From: Coniella vitis
Taxonomy: Eukaryota > Ascomycota > Sordariomycetes > Diaporthales > Schizoparmaceae
NCBI GenBank assembly: GCA_011317545.1
Contig: WUJK01000011.1
Span: 201,501-265,500 of the forward strand
Reading direction: 5' to 3'
Length of the DNA stretch: 64,000 nt
The notes under the pieces are model-generated. The model searched no databases, had not been told where the DNA came from, and was given only the letters and a program-made list of their open reading frames with translations. The first letter of the stretch is position 1; every line of letters starts with the position of its first letter. Shown one piece after another: positions 22,171 through 33,710 of this stretch. Both the position numbers and the translations under genes were made by a program.

Positions 22171-24207
22171 CTACTCGTCCTCCTCCTTGATGGGCGCCTG
22201 CATGTCCGTCAGTCCTGTGCCGCGCGACTTCTCGGACCAGTCCATGTTGAAACTCGGCGCCTTGTTGTTGTTGCTGCTGCTGCTGCCAGGGAAGTTGATG
22301 GTGGGAATAATATTGGGCATGCCACCCGGCGCGCCAGACCCAAGACCGCCACCGCCGCCCATCCTGGCCCCCGGCGCGTCCTCGTCACTCGACGCCGACG
22401 AGATGGACATGCGCGTGCGCAGCAGGTGGCCCAGCGAGGCGATCGACTGGCGGTTGGGCGTGCGCGGGCCCAGCAGGTGGTGGTGGCCCGAGATGGAGGC
22501 GCGCGAGATGGAGGAGCGGCCACTCGACGAGAACGAGCCGCGACCGCTGCTGCCGCTGCCGCTGCCGCTCGCCGCCTGCATGAACGAGTCAAAGTCCTCG
22601 TTGCTGTCAAACAGGTTCGCCTCGACGCTCACGCGGCGCAGGTCCTTGGCCGACACGCCCGACACGCCCGACATGGCCGACAGGCGGCGCAGCTTCTCGT
22701 AGCCGCCCGGGTTCGCCGACGCCCAGTTGTACACGTCGCGGCACATGTCCTGGAGGTCGAACTCGGCCGTCCAGTCGAGCTCCGTGGCCGCCTTGCTGGC
22801 CGACGCCGTCACCGTGCCCAGGTCGCCCTGCCGCGCCTCGCCGATCGCGTACGGCACGTCGGTGCCCGCCGCCATCGAGAAGGCCTTGATGATCTCCAGC
22901 ACCGAGTAGCCGCGCCCGGTGCCGAGGTTGTACACGTTGTACTGCGTCATGGGCACCGCCATGTCCTCGGCGTCGAGGACTGGGCCGCCCACGCCCAGGC
23001 TACTGTTGCTGCTGCTAGCATTCTTCTGCGCCTGCTGCTGCTGCTGCTGCTCCTGCACGAATGTGACCGACTTGCGCAGCGCCGCCAGATGGCCCTTGGC
23101 GAGATCCGTCACGTGGATGTAGTCGCGCACGCCCGTGCCGTCGCTGGTGTCGTAGCTCGCGCCAAACACCTGCACGCGGCTGCGCCGCCGCTCGTACGCC
23201 TGCAGGATGACGGGCACAATGTTGTTGGGCGTGCCCTTGGGGTTCTCGCCAATCAGGCCGCTGGGGTGCGCGCCCGTCGGGTTGAAGTAGCGCAGCGAGG
23301 TCGCGTGGAAGCCCGGCTGCGCGACGCAAAAGTCGTTGATGATCTCCTCGGACATCCACTTGGAGCGCCCGTAGGGGTTCGTCAGCAGCCCGCCGCCGGC
23401 GCCCTGGCCCGCGGTGCGCACGGCGTCCTCGGCGATGCCCTCGCCGTGGCCCATGCCGTACACGACGGCGCTCGACGAAAAGACAAACGTGTTGACGGCG
23501 TGCGCGCGCATCGCCTTGAGGAGGAAGAGCAGGCCCGCCACGTTGACCTCGTAGTAGTCCAGCGGCAGCGAGATGGACTCGCCGACGGCCTTGAGCGCGG
23601 CAAAGTGGATCGCGCACACGATGCGCCCGTGGCTGCTCGGCACGCTGCGCAGCGGGCTCGGCTGGGTGCGCTTGCTGGTGTCGATGCTGTACTCGAGCAT
23701 CGGGTACGTCTTGTGCGCGACGGCGGCGCCAATGTCGACGGGCAGCCGATCCGGGTGCAGGCGCGCCGTCTTGGGGTTCTGCCAAAAGGCAAACACTTCG
23801 TTGACGCGCGCCTGGTTGCGGATGTCGACGCGGTGGAAGAAGATGGGCGGCACTGTTTGCTTGTTGTTGTTGTTGTTGTTGCTGCTGCTGTTGTCGCTCT
23901 TGTTCTCGTCCTTGTTGTCGTCTTGGCTGCCGTTTGCGACTCCCGCGCACCGCTCAGACTCAATGCGTGCAATGTAGTGGACGCGGTGCAGCGACTCGAG
24001 GTGGCTGTTGGACAGGTTGTCGATGACAACGACGGCGAAGCCTGCGGTGAGCAGCTCGAGCACCGTGTGCGAGCCAATGTAGCCGGCGCCGCCCGTCACC
24101 AGGCAGATGGGGTACGACGCGACTGCTGCGTGCAGTTTCTCGGGCGTCACGGCCACGGGCGCCGTCGCGGGCTGCGTGTCGGGGCTCGTCACGACAATGG
24201 ACGGCAT
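22171..24207 (-). CDS. UDP-glucose 4-epimerase (GalE type) with insertions and a long tail
   Basis: A cytosolic Leloir-pathway enzyme that interconverts UDP-glucose and UDP-galactose with bound NAD. The 678-aa single-exon frame has the Rossmann motif G39-x2-G42-x2-G45 in V-T-G-G-A-G-Y-I-G-S-H. It also has the conserved I-H-F-A-A-L-K-A-V-G-E-S at 200-211, the S-S-S-A-V-V-Y-G strand at 244-251 and the catalytic pair Y279-x3-K283. Family members are about 340-370 residues. The extra length comes from an acidic Asn/Asp-rich insert at about 88-117, a second insert at about 141-193, a Gln run near 390, and a disordered Ser/Gly-rich tail after about residue 505. No mutarotase domain is seen, unlike yeast Gal10. 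Start chosen at the ATG 32 residues before the Rossmann strand. It is the first host gene beside the RIP block and appears undamaged. Confidence 0.93.
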   Translation of the reverse strand: MPSIVVTSPDTQPATAPVAVTPEKLHAAVASYPICLVTGGAGYIGSHTVLELLTAGFAVVVIDNLSNSHLESLHRVHYIARIESERCAGVANGSQDDNKDENKSDNSSSNNNNNNKQTVPPIFFHRVDIRNQARVNEVFAFWQNPKTARLHPDRLPVDIGAAVAHKTYPMLEYSIDTSKRTQPSPLRSVPSSHGRIVCAIHFAALKAVGESISLPLDYYEVNVAGLLFLLKAMRAHAVNTFVFSSSAVVYGMGHGEGIAEDAVRTAGQGAGGGLLTNPYGRSKWMSEEIINDFCVAQPGFHATSLRYFNPTGAHPSGLIGENPKGTPNNIVPVILQAYERRRSRVQVFGASYDTSDGTGVRDYIHVTDLAKGHLAALRKSVTFVQEQQQQQQAQKNASSSNSSLGVGGPVLDAEDMAVPMTQYNVYNLGTGRGYSVLEIIKAFSMAAGTDVPYAIGEARQGDLGTVTASASKAATELDWTAEFDLQDMCRDVYNWASANPGGYEKLRRLSAMSGVSGVSAKDLRRVSVEANLFDSNEDFDSFMQAASGSGSGSSGRGSFSSSGRSSISRASISGHHHLLGPRTPNRQSIASLGHLLRTRMSISSASSDEDAPGARMGGGGGLGSGAPGGMPNIIPTINFPGSSSSNNNKAPSFNMDWSEKSRGTGLTDMQAPIKEEDE

Positions 24208-26071
24208 CTTGGTCGGCTGGAGGGGCTGGCTGGATGGGTGGGTGTCTCTGTCTCTGTCTCGGTGTGGTTGAGGGGCATCAGACGAGACAGAGGCTTATTC
24301 GTTTAGTTGATGGAGGCTCTGTGGCCTCGTACCTGAGAGCAGCAGGAGGAAAGGAAGTGTCTGGATATCTATCTGTCTATCCATCCATCCATGTGGAATC
24401 GACAGAGGAAGAAGGGGGAGGAACAGCGGCAGCAGTGATTTGCATATAAAGACAACAAGAGCACGAAAGAAGGGCACACGCTCTCGCTTGTGGCCTTCCA
24501 TGATGAGACTGTTCTGGACCGATAATCAGAGGAGGGCACATGGCAACGCGGCCACATGAAAACGGGATCTTTCTTGAGGTGTTGCTTCAAAGGTTCTGGT
24601 TATAGAACTTGTCTCAGTGCTCTGGGGGGCCATCACGCATCCGGAAGCATCGCAAGCGGATGCAAGTCGAGTCTTGCCTTTCACGTGGGTGTCTCAGCTT
24701 CCACCCGCACACTGGTATACTATGTAGGAACCATAGCGTACAAAGGAATTGCAAGAGGTATGATATCAATGCCAAGGCATTCGTCGGTTGTTGTAACGAT
24801 ACTGGACAGTGATACCGAGAGCGGCTGACGGTCCTTGTGGTCGCAGGTTGCAGATGAACCAGGGCCTCCTTCAAAAGCCACACGGGGTACTGGCTCGATA
24901 GATCCGTCCTGTTACACATATGACTTGGTTATATATAGAAGCAGCTTTTTGCTTGTGAAATGGGCATTGCTGTCATCTTGACGCGCACATTCTTGGAGCG
25001 GGACGGAACATGCCTCTTCAAGGGTACCTGTATTCGACAAGAACTGGCTACAACTCACAGCTGGATGCCATAGAAACTTTGGATTGTACTTACTGCTTGG
25101 ATTCATGAGACTATGGAAGCTTCAATTTACCTGAGGGTCCGGGTATTGGGCTCTTCTGTTACCGTTCTTTTGCTTTCTATTGTTGGGCATGATACCATCA
25201 GTGATCGTAGCTAATTTCCCACTCCTCTTGTCTGTATATATTGAGCATATTAAAAGGCACTGACAGTCAAGATTGCTGTTGAGGTATAACAACTTTCGTG
25301 CTCTGTGTGTGGTGTGAAGAAGTGCAAGATATGTGTTCTAACTCGTAGAAGTGCATAAGCAACTCTGTTAGCCGTATTCCAGAAGACAATAACTGGATAT
25401 TTCACTCTGTAGTATACGCACACTAGCCTCTGCTTCTCGGCATTGCCCTTGTGACGGCAATATTGAACCTGTGCATATACGGCTCATGCGTTGAATTGCT
25501 GGGACGTAGATATGATGACCAGACGATATTCATGCTCTTTCAGACTGCTTACGTTGTCACAGGCTGCTCCTTAAAGTAAGCTCGCTACTAGAGGCTAGAG
25601 CAAATGCAGTTGGCTTTGTGGAACAAATCTTTCTATCATGCTCCTGCTGGCCCATTGTTAATCCACCTTGTCTGATTATAAATTGTGCTGCCTAGTGCAA
25701 AACTCCGTCTTATGGCAGTTGACCCTTTCCGAACCATGTATGTACTACGGACTTTGGGTTAGAAATTCCAATGTGACTATTGAGTGGAACAGAACAGTAA
25801 GCCAACCAACTAATAAGCTTCTTACACTATCCAGCAATGGATAGGATCATCTTGTGGGTTGGCCTCCAATAGCATTAGTTGGCAGCATGGCGGTAAAGTC
25901 GGCCTCGTGGGAAAAAGTATATATGATCAGCTGCGCCGTCTCTTCTAATGCCAACCACCCTTTCCACGACCCTCACGAATCACCGCACATCTCCAGATCG
26001 TACACGCGGGCAAAGTGACAACCTGAAAACATCATCACAATCTCCATCCACTTCTTTGTTGAACCACCACA
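24208..26071. other. Gene-free interval (1.9 kb)
   Basis: This lies between the divergent promoters of the epimerase and the VOC protein. Only short frames without recognisable domains are present. The base composition is normal, with no RIP. I see no RNA gene. Confidence 0.6.
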
Positions 26072-26716
26072 ATGACCGCGGCAGCCGCCACCCAACCACA
26101 CCCAGCGCCCCCCCGCGTCCTCCCTCCCAAGTCCCTTGCCCACGTCGTGCTGCGCACCAACCAATTCAAGCCCATGGTGTCCTTCTACACCTCCTTCCTC
26201 GGCGGCCACGTCGCGCTCCAGAACGAAAACATGGCCTTCATCACCTACGATGACGAACACCACCGCATCGCCGTCGTCGCCATCCCCGGCACCGCGCCCA
26301 AAGCCCGCGCCTCGTCGGGCCTCGAGCACATCGCCTTCACCTTTGCCTCCCTGCGCGACCTCCTTACCGCCTACCGCCAGCGCAAGCAGCTCCTGGGCAT
26401 CGCCCCCATCTGGGCTGTCCACCACGGGCCCACCATGAGCATCTACTACCAGGACCCGGACGGGAACCAGCTCGAGACGCAGGTGGATGTGTTTGCGACG
26501 GCCGAGGAGGCGACGGCGTGTATGCTCTCGGACGCGTTCCGCGAGAACCCTTTTGGGGTCGACTTTGATCCAGAGGCGCTGATTCAGAGGCTGGAGGCGG
26601 GCGAGGAGGAGCGGGCGCTGATGAAGTGGGAGAGGGGCCCACCGCGGGCGATGGAGAGTGTGCCGCTGTTGAATCCCCCGGCGCCGGATGTGAGGGAGGT
26701 GTATGTTGCTGAGTGA
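26072..26716 (+). CDS. VOC (glyoxalase / extradiol-dioxygenase fold) protein
   Basis: The 214-aa single-exon product has one vicinal-oxygen-chelate domain at about 20-140. Likely metal ligands of the 2-His-1-carboxylate type are H24 (L-A-H-V-V-L), H86 (G-L-E-H-I-A-F) and E135 (D-P-D-G-N-Q-L-E). The D-P-D-G-N-x-x-E ending is the hallmark of this family. The C-terminal part (N-P-F-G-V-D-F-D-P-E-A-L) is typical of proteins annotated as biphenyl-2,3-diol dioxygenase-like. Such enzymes open aromatic rings or act on related substrates, but many fungal members have no known substrate. No signal peptide is seen, so it is probably cytosolic. Start is supported by the context caccacaATGacc. Confidence 0.85.
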   Translation: MTAAAATQPHPAPPRVLPPKSLAHVVLRTNQFKPMVSFYTSFLGGHVALQNENMAFITYDDEHHRIAVVAIPGTAPKARASSGLEHIAFTFASLRDLLTAYRQRKQLLGIAPIWAVHHGPTMSIYYQDPDGNQLETQVDVFATAEEATACMLSDAFRENPFGVDFDPEALIQRLEAGEEERALMKWERGPPRAMESVPLLNPPAPDVREVYVAE

Positions 26717-28563
26717 GTGGGCGGGCGGGCGGTGGCGGCCTTGGTGACGTTGGAAGAGTGGCTGTTGATCGAAGGATGGGTTATTTTCCTTTTCTTTTTT
26801 TTTATTCTTTCCAATTTCTCTTGTTTGACATCTGTGATTGTTTGCGTTTATGGACGAGTTCATTGGTCCTAGCAAGAGATATCTAACGGTCACTCAATGC
26901 TTGAATCCATCGATGCCAATCTTACAAGTTCGTTTCATCGCCCCGTCATCAACCAGGCGGCTTCCAAGACTATATTATATGCCTGGGCGGGTGTGGAACT
27001 ACATAGATATTGATATCGTTAGGGTTAATGTCTTTGCTAACGTATATGGTATTCATTTGTATCAAAATAACCCAATAACCCATCCCTACTAAGGCAATAT
27101 AGCCGATCTTTATTATTTAGATGGATGCTACTCTTACTACTTGTGTAACGTGAATTGCGCAATATTAAATATAACACAATTCGATATATAACTATCCAGA
27201 ATATCCAAACATGGATACACCGGTTTATTATTATTGTTGCAACAAGAGAGCTTGAATAAAATAGAAGCCCAGCAGACTGGATACCAAGCAAAAGCATACG
27301 ATTGATAGCACGGCAAACCCACGAGTCGGACACATCAAAGCCCAAACGCATGCTGACCGTTATTAAAGTCTATTGCCTCATAAGATGGAATTCCTCTTTC
27401 ACCGCAAGTCAACAAAGCCGTGAGAATAGGCATTAATTACTATGTATATGGACACATACGCACTCCAGCAAGTTGCGGATACTATGCAAACCGCAACTAA
27501 TACTATATTACACAGCACAACAACCTCGCTTTTTTTTCTTTTCCCGAGACACGGCCATCTCAGATCGGCACCTGTAATATAAACCACGGCTTGGCAACAG
27601 CGGAAGCAAACACGTTTTGTGGCGATCCCTTGCATTTGGCACCGGCTGGGCCCTTTTTTTCTCTCTCACACTATCTGCTTTGTGCATTGGGAAATGAGTG
27701 GTCTCGCTTTCTTTTGCCTTCTCTCTTTGGATCTTGTTCTTTTTCCTTCCAAATGCAATCTCAACCCTTTCTTGTACCATGTACGTCCGTCAACATTCAA
27801 AGACCCAAGACATGCATGTTTGTACAATGTCAGCTGAACCCAAGAGTTTTGCTTCCCAGCTGCAGTCCACAGACGGCCAGATTAGACTGACAGGTTCCTG
27901 ACATGTCTTGTGGCTTTGCTTGGTTACAGGTTGATGATCTGGGCCTCGTCAAGGCCGGCCTCACCATGCAGGAGTGCCAATGTCGGCCGTTCGTGTGTAC
28001 TATGCAGCGTGAGACTTGGGAACGAGCCAAGCTTGTGCGCATAACCCAAGGGCAACAACAACACAGTATCTTTCGCTTCTCGTGCGGTCCGAGTTGCGCC
28101 TTCTTTTCTTCCCTTTCCTTGCGCGTTCGATATAAAAGCAGTGGAGAGGGGGTGTGGTCGTCTACTTTTCCCGTCGCAACGAGTCTTGTCCTTCTCGCCA
28201 CTCGCTTTGTCTCGCCAGCGCGGTCTTTCTCTTTCTCTTGCACTCTCACGCTCAGTTTCTATCCACCTCACACAGCCTGGAGTCTTTCTTTGCCCATAAT
28301 CTTATCCTTGGCCAAGCAAGCCAAGGAACCACTCACTCTTTTATAGTCGTGAGCATCAACTGGACTTTGTCAGCCGCCCTTTTCACTCTCCTCAGTCGCG
28401 TCCCTTTTGTGCGTGCCCATCCTTTCGTCATCATCCGGGACTACTACGACTCAGTAACACAAATTACACTCCTTCTGGTAAACTCAAAAGACAGGCTACA
28501 CACGCTGGCTCGCGTTAATTTTTAAACTTTGAAAAAAAAACACACCTTTGTGGCTCATCCACA
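26717..28563. other. Gene-free interval with protease promoter region
   Basis: No convincing coding frame. Pyrimidine-rich tracts (27,650-27,760 and 28,080-28,260) and a TATA-like box at 28,131-28,138 suggest that the right-hand part is promoter and leader of the protease at 28,564. Confidence 0.55.
28131..28138 (+). promoter_or_regulatory. TATA-like box TATAAAAG upstream of the sedolisin gene
   Basis: A perfect TATAAAAG lies 426 bp before the protease ATG and is followed by CT-rich sequence common in fungal leaders. The distance implies a long leader, so the assignment is tentative. Confidence 0.4.
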
Positions 28564-30803
28564 ATGCACATCACCACCGCCCTCTTCGCCCTGGGAGCAC
28601 TCCTCTCCCCAGCCGCAGCCCGCCGCCTCGTGGAATCCCTCGACCGCGCGCCCCCAGGCTGGACCAAAGCATCGGCCGCGCTCCCCTCGGACAGGCTCAC
28701 GCTGCACATTGCCCTCGCGCACGCCGACAGCGCGGCCCTCGAAGCAGCCGCGCACGCCGTCTCGGACCCCGACAGCCCCGCGTACGGCCAGCACCTCTCG
28801 CACGAGGAGCTGGGCGTGCGCGTGGCGCCCAGCGAGGAAGCCGTCCGCGCGGTCGCTGGCTGGCTCGCGCAGCACGGCATCTTGCTCTGGGGCGGCAACG
28901 GCACGGCGAGCCAGACCAACGAGTGGCTGACGATCGACACCAACGCTTCGACGGCCAATGCGCTCCTGGGCACGGAATTCGCGTGGTACAGAGCCACGGC
29001 GAGCGGCAGCCACAGCCACAGCCTGCGGCTACGCACGTTGTCGTACAGCGTGCCCGAGTCCGTGGCGCCGTATGTGGACCTTGTGCAGCCCACGACGCGG
29101 TTTGGGCCGGTGGAGGGCGAGAGGAAGAAGCCTGTGCTTGTGGCGGAGACGACGGTTGTGGGTGACGATGGGACAGAGGTGACCGAGTTGACTGTTGGGG
29201 GCAGAGTCCATCATTATGCTCACCATAACGGTCAGAAGCAGCAGCAGCACCACCAGGGGAATAGCAGCTGTACCAGAAGCAGCAGCTCGAAAAGCAGCAC
29301 ACCGACACTATCACTGTACTCTACGTCTGCTGCTTCTCTTGCTGGGGCGGCTGCTTCTTCTTCTTCTCCTTCTTCTCCTTCTTCTCCTTCTTCTCCTTCT
29401 TCTCCTTCTTCAACAGCGCCAGCATTACCACCATCCACCGCGGGAGCATGCAACACAACCGTCACACCAGCCTGTCTCAAGGCCATGTACAACATCCACT
29501 ACACGCCGCCCAACGCCTCCAACGCAGGCACCGTTGCCTTTGCCTCGTTCCTGGGCCAGGCGGCGCGGTATGCGGACCTGGCTCTCTTTGCAAAAGCGCG
29601 CGTGCCCCAGGCGGTGGGCCAGAATTTCAGTGTGGTGACGTTTAACGGGGGCGCGAACGATCAGTCGATTCTGCAGAGTTCGAGTAGGTTTTCTTCGTTT
29701 TAGACTGGTCAAGTGACAAAAGATAGTGATGGGCTATTTATTGATTTTCCTCCAGTTGAGGCCAACCTCGATGCGCAATATGTGCTGGGCATCAGCAACC
29801 CCGTGCCCATCGTCGAGTACATCACCGGCGGCGAAGGGTAAGTCTCACCATCCTCCACGAATAAATAAAATAATCATAAAATTATATATATATAACCCAA
29901 AAAAACAAAGAATCCCATCCTAACAAACACCACAGCCCGCTTGTCCCCTCCCTCGACAACACCTACCCCTCCACCAACGAGCCCTACCTCACCTTCCTCA
30001 CCGCCCTCCTCGCCCTGCCGCCCGCCGCCCTCCCTCACACCCTCACGACCTCGTACGGGGAGGCAGAACAGTCGGTGCCTCGTGCCTACGCCCTCAAGGT
30101 CTGCAACCTCTTCATGCAGCTCGGCCTGCGCGGCGTCTCGGTCGTCTTCTCCTCGGGCGACGACGGCCCCGGGGCCGCCTGCACCTCCAACGCCGACAAC
30201 GCCACGACCGTCTTCGAGCCCGGGTTCCCCGCGGGCTGCCCGTGGGTGACGAGCGTCGGCGCCACGACCGGGTCCGCGCCCGAGAAGGGCACCGTCTTCT
30301 CGGGCGGCGGCTTCTCGACTTTTTTTGCGCGCCCCGCGTGGCAGGAGCAGGCCGTCGGGCGCTACCTCGCGGCGATTGGGACCACCACCTACGCGGGGCT
30401 GTACAATGCCTCGGGCCGTGGGATCCCGGACGTGGCCGCGCAGGGGCAGCAGTTCTTGATTGTGAACGACGGCGTCGGCGCAGCGATCAGTGGCACATCG
30501 GCCGCGGCACCGACCTTTGCGGGCGTGGTGGCGTTGCTGAATGCGGCGAGGCGCGCGCAGGGCCGGCCGGGGCTGGGCTTCCTGAACCCGTTCCTGTACG
30601 GCAGGGCGGCGACGGTGGCGGCGTGGACGGATATCACGACGGGCTTCTCGGCCGGGTGTGTGGGCGGGGGCGGCAGCGGCGGGCTGCCTGTGCTGGGCGC
30701 GCGGTGGAACTGCACCGAGGGCTGGGATCCGGTGACGGGGCTGGGGACGCCGCGGTTCGATGTGCTGTTGGAGCTGGCTGCGCCGGGGACGAGGAACGAG
30801 TGA
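28564..30803 (+). CDS. Secreted sedolisin (S53, tripeptidyl-peptidase-like) protease, 3 exons
   Basis: Exons 28,564-29,683, 29,756-29,837 and 29,936-30,803 join to 689 aa. The introns are GTAGGT...CCAG and GTAAGT...ACAG, the second with a CTAAC branch site. Residues 1-19 form a signal peptide. A pro-kumamolisin activation domain covers about 25-185, and a low-complexity S-S-P repeat linker spans about 240-285. The catalytic domain has E375 and D379 (E-A-N-L-D), the oxyanion Asp D476 (S-S-G-D-D-G) and the nucleophile S589 (S-G-T-S-A-A-A-P). The C-terminal end has the calcium-site pattern D-I-T-T-G plus G-W-D-P-V-T-G-L-G-T-P. It is expected to be an acid-active extracellular peptidase that matures by removal of the prodomain. 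Fungi use such enzymes for protein digestion outside the cell. Exon phases agree across both junctions. Confidence 0.92.
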
Positions 30804-31058
30804 GGGCTGGTGAGAGGTGAGGAATGGGGGAAAGGGGCAAAAAAGAAGAGAGGAGGAAGAAGAGGAAGAGAAAATGGGCTGACTGGTGGATGGAAAAGAT
30901 GTTGTGGATAGACCAAGGCAAGAAATGCTCTCATCGTTCCTTATAAATCCATAATATTTCCCATAATCCACGCAGGAGATCCATCACAAGGCTGCTTGCC
31001 ATGCTGTCGATGCCCTTCTCGATTCACACTCCTCCCCAGTCGTCAAGAGCACAGCACA

Positions 31059-32222
31059 TCACAGCCCGTCTCTGCCCGCTGCCTCCTCCACCAACCTCCT
31101 CGTGCTCTCCCTCGCCTTGTCCGCGTACGCCCCCAAGCCATCCCCGTACTTTTCCTCAAACCGCCCGTCAAACACCTCGACGCTCAGCCACCCGCGGAAC
31201 CCCGTCTCCAGCACCGCGCGCGTGAAATCCGCAATGGGCAAGTAGCCCCCGTCGTACGGCAGCGGCCGGTAGTCATGGCTCCACCTGCCCCGCGGCCGCA
31301 GCCCGTCCTCTTCGTTGTTCGGTTCTAGGCGCGCGGCCAGCGGCGGATCCACCTTGTAGGCGTCGCTGATCTGGAGCAGGAAGATCTTGTCGGCGGGCAC
31401 GGTTTGCACGAGGGCGCGCAGAGAGGCGAGCCAGGCTTCCGTCACTTTCTCCTCCTGCGAGACCGTTGCTTGCCCCTCTTCAGCAGAGGAGGAAGAAGAA
31501 GAAGAAGAAGAAGAAGAAGAAGCAGCCGCCTCTGGGAGGCCCGAGCAAGTCGTAGGGTCCCCCCACTCGCCGCCCGCAGACTGGAACGTGTCCAGACACA
31601 GGCCGATATTCTCCCGCCCGGCCAGCTGCACAATCTCCCACACGTCCTTCCACCCGGGCGCGTGCGTCGCCCAGCACCAGTTCTCGTAGGCGATGCGGAA
31701 GGCCGGGTCTTCTTCCCTGAGCAGATCCGCGAGTTTCGCAAGGTCGGCGGCCAGGTCCTCGCGGGACGAGGCGATCTTGTGCGCGGGGGTGTCGGTGGAG
31801 CCGACCTGGAGGAGCGAGGTGCCCGCGGCCGTCATGATCTTGGCCCACCCCTTGGCGCGCGCGAGCACTTGTTCGCGGGCGGCGGCGTCGGTCCAGCCCT
31901 CGTAGTTGGCAAAGGGCTGGAGCATGAGGATGGAGAGGTTGTGGGTGTTGCAGAGGCGGCGGATGTGCGTGGCGGTGTGGACGAGGACGGGCCAGTCATC
32001 GTCGCTGATTTCGCCCGAGGGCGCAAGGTCTGGAGGAAGCTGCTGGAGGGTCTGCAGTTCTTTGGCGTGGGCGAGCAGGTCCGGAAAAGACAGCTCGATG
32101 GCTTGGAAGCCGGCGCGGGAGATGGCTTCGAGCTTCTGGTGGAGGGTGTGGCGGGGGAGGCCGATCGAGCAGGAGGCGAAGGAGAGAGGGAGGCTCGTTG
32201 GGTCGATCTGGAGGGGCGGCAT
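31059..32222 (-). CDS. Sugar-phosphate isomerase/epimerase-like TIM-barrel protein
   Basis: The 387-aa frame belongs to the xylose-isomerase-like / AP-endonuclease-2 barrel family. It starts with a β-strand S-F-A-S-C-S-I-G-L and a first helix-strand unit A-G-F-Q-A-I-E-L-S. Later come A-Y-E-N-W-C-W, L-C-L-D-T-F-Q-S-A-G-G-E-W-G-D and S-V-E-V-F-D-G-R-F, which carry the Glu/Asp residues expected to bind the metal. Fungal relatives include 3-dehydroshikimate dehydratase of quinate use, but the substrate cannot be settled from sequence. A Ser run encoded by a (GAA)n tract of the plus strand at 31,487-31,520 interrupts the barrel. The true ATG is at 32,222; a longer frame upstream has no ATG. It converges on the protease gene with a 255-bp gap. 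Confidence 0.82.
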   Translation of the reverse strand: MPPLQIDPTSLPLSFASCSIGLPRHTLHQKLEAISRAGFQAIELSFPDLLAHAKELQTLQQLPPDLAPSGEISDDDWPVLVHTATHIRRLCNTHNLSILMLQPFANYEGWTDAAAREQVLARAKGWAKIMTAAGTSLLQVGSTDTPAHKIASSREDLAADLAKLADLLREEDPAFRIAYENWCWATHAPGWKDVWEIVQLAGRENIGLCLDTFQSAGGEWGDPTTCSGLPEAAASSSSSSSSSSSSAEEGQATVSQEEKVTEAWLASLRALVQTVPADKIFLLQISDAYKVDPPLAARLEPNNEEDGLRPRGRWSHDYRPLPYDGGYLPIADFTRAVLETGFRGWLSVEVFDGRFEEKYGDGLGAYADKARESTRRLVEEAAGRDGL

Positions 32223-33710
32223 TGTTTGCTCTGGGATGATGTGGTGGGACAAGTAGACTGTTCACGTTGGTGAGAGTTGTGATATGTCCAAGGGAATGCG
32301 TATGGTTCGGCTTCAAGCAGAAACGCCGTGTGGACCTGACGGCGATGAGGTCGGTGATGATGAGGTTGTGATTTCTGCTGTGTAAAGACGCAAAATCCAA
32401 AGCATCACCGGTTCTTCCCAGGCAGAATACCAACCAGTTGCATCATTGATGTGGATTTCTTCCCCATTATTCACCCAGCCAAGGGATGATGCCTCAACTC
32501 ACTTCGCCGTGTGCACTGAAGCTTCACCACGGGATGAACTCAGTATGACGCAAGGACAGGAAGCCTCGGAGTGGCATGGTCGACGTCGTAGCGTTATCGA
32601 GAGTCTAGAGATGGAGAAAAGTGGCGGACATGATGTCACGCACAGGACAGGCCCCCCCACAGGAGCGTATACCGGTAATGGGTACGCTCGGAAGTCGAAG
32701 CGTAGCGCATGATTCGGGACGATTTACGCTCTGACCTGGGGAAGTTCCATGATGCCCAGGCCCGGCCTTTACCATGCCACGCGTGTGGCCCAGGGGGTCC
32801 AGGCATAAAGTTAACGCTCGTGTCCTGAAACTTTGCAGATTTCATTTCCAGAGGGAAAAGTCGAGGACAGAGAGAGAGAGGGTTGGAATAGAAAGCAACG
32901 AGGGCTTCCGCGAAGGCGGGTGCATCGTTGGCTGTTGGGCGACACTTGTTTTCTTTTTCTTTCCTTTTTCTAAAAACAGAGCAGTATCGACACATGTCTG
33001 CTTAGCAGTAGAGCAATCAGTGGAGACGACTTACAGCACTGTACACCAAGCGACAGCAGACCACTGGCTACTAAATCGCGACAATAAAGCCGTCGCGGCT
33101 TCTGATTCGTCCCTGGAGCCACCAATCCCCGACCCAGAATCGTCGCCAAAGAAGCAAGCAAGCAAGAGAGCGGTGGACAAACACCGAGGAGAGGATTGAC
33201 ATCATCTCAGTGTCATTTGTCGTTCAGCATGGCAACAGTGCATACCTGGGCACACTCGCCCGAGACGCGATATATGGACTGCTGCTGTGTAATGGCTCGC
33301 GCGGGCGAGTCGACGCGGCCTGACGACATGCCCGGCGTCGATATTAGTCGCAGTAGTCGCAGTAGTCGCAACAGCAGCAACAGCAGCCCTCTCTCTTTTT
33401 CTCTAGCCGCCAACAAGAGCAGCAGCAGCACGTCGTCTCTTCGTAACGACAACAATAACAACAACAACAACAACAAGAACGACATCAACGTACAAAGCAC
33501 AAAGAAGACGGACAAGAATAGCAACAGCAGCAGCAACAGCAACAGCACAAAGCACAAGAAGCAGCCGTTTCCACCCCATCATCGCGCGCAGGCTCTTCTG
33601 TTATTGCATTCGAGGAGACTGAAAGCACACAGCCTCAACAGCTCGCACTCGTCGGTTCTCGAGTGCCACTATACGACGCAGCCTCTGGCAATCGACCTTG
33701 ACAAGACACG
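32223..33710. other. Interval with a repeat-rich leader of the 6PGDH gene
   Basis: No supported gene. From about 33,340 to 33,560 it holds imperfect runs of agtcgc, cagcaa/cagcag and aacaac. These lie within 370 bp upstream of the dehydrogenase ATG and may be part of its leader. Several short upstream ATGs are present. Confidence 0.5.

Noticed and set aside
22426..24306. 626-codon plus-strand frame over the epimerase gene
   Set aside because: It is the antisense shadow of the GC-rich epimerase frame. Its composition is Arg/Ala/Val-rich without any domain, and the minus-strand frame has all catalytic motifs.
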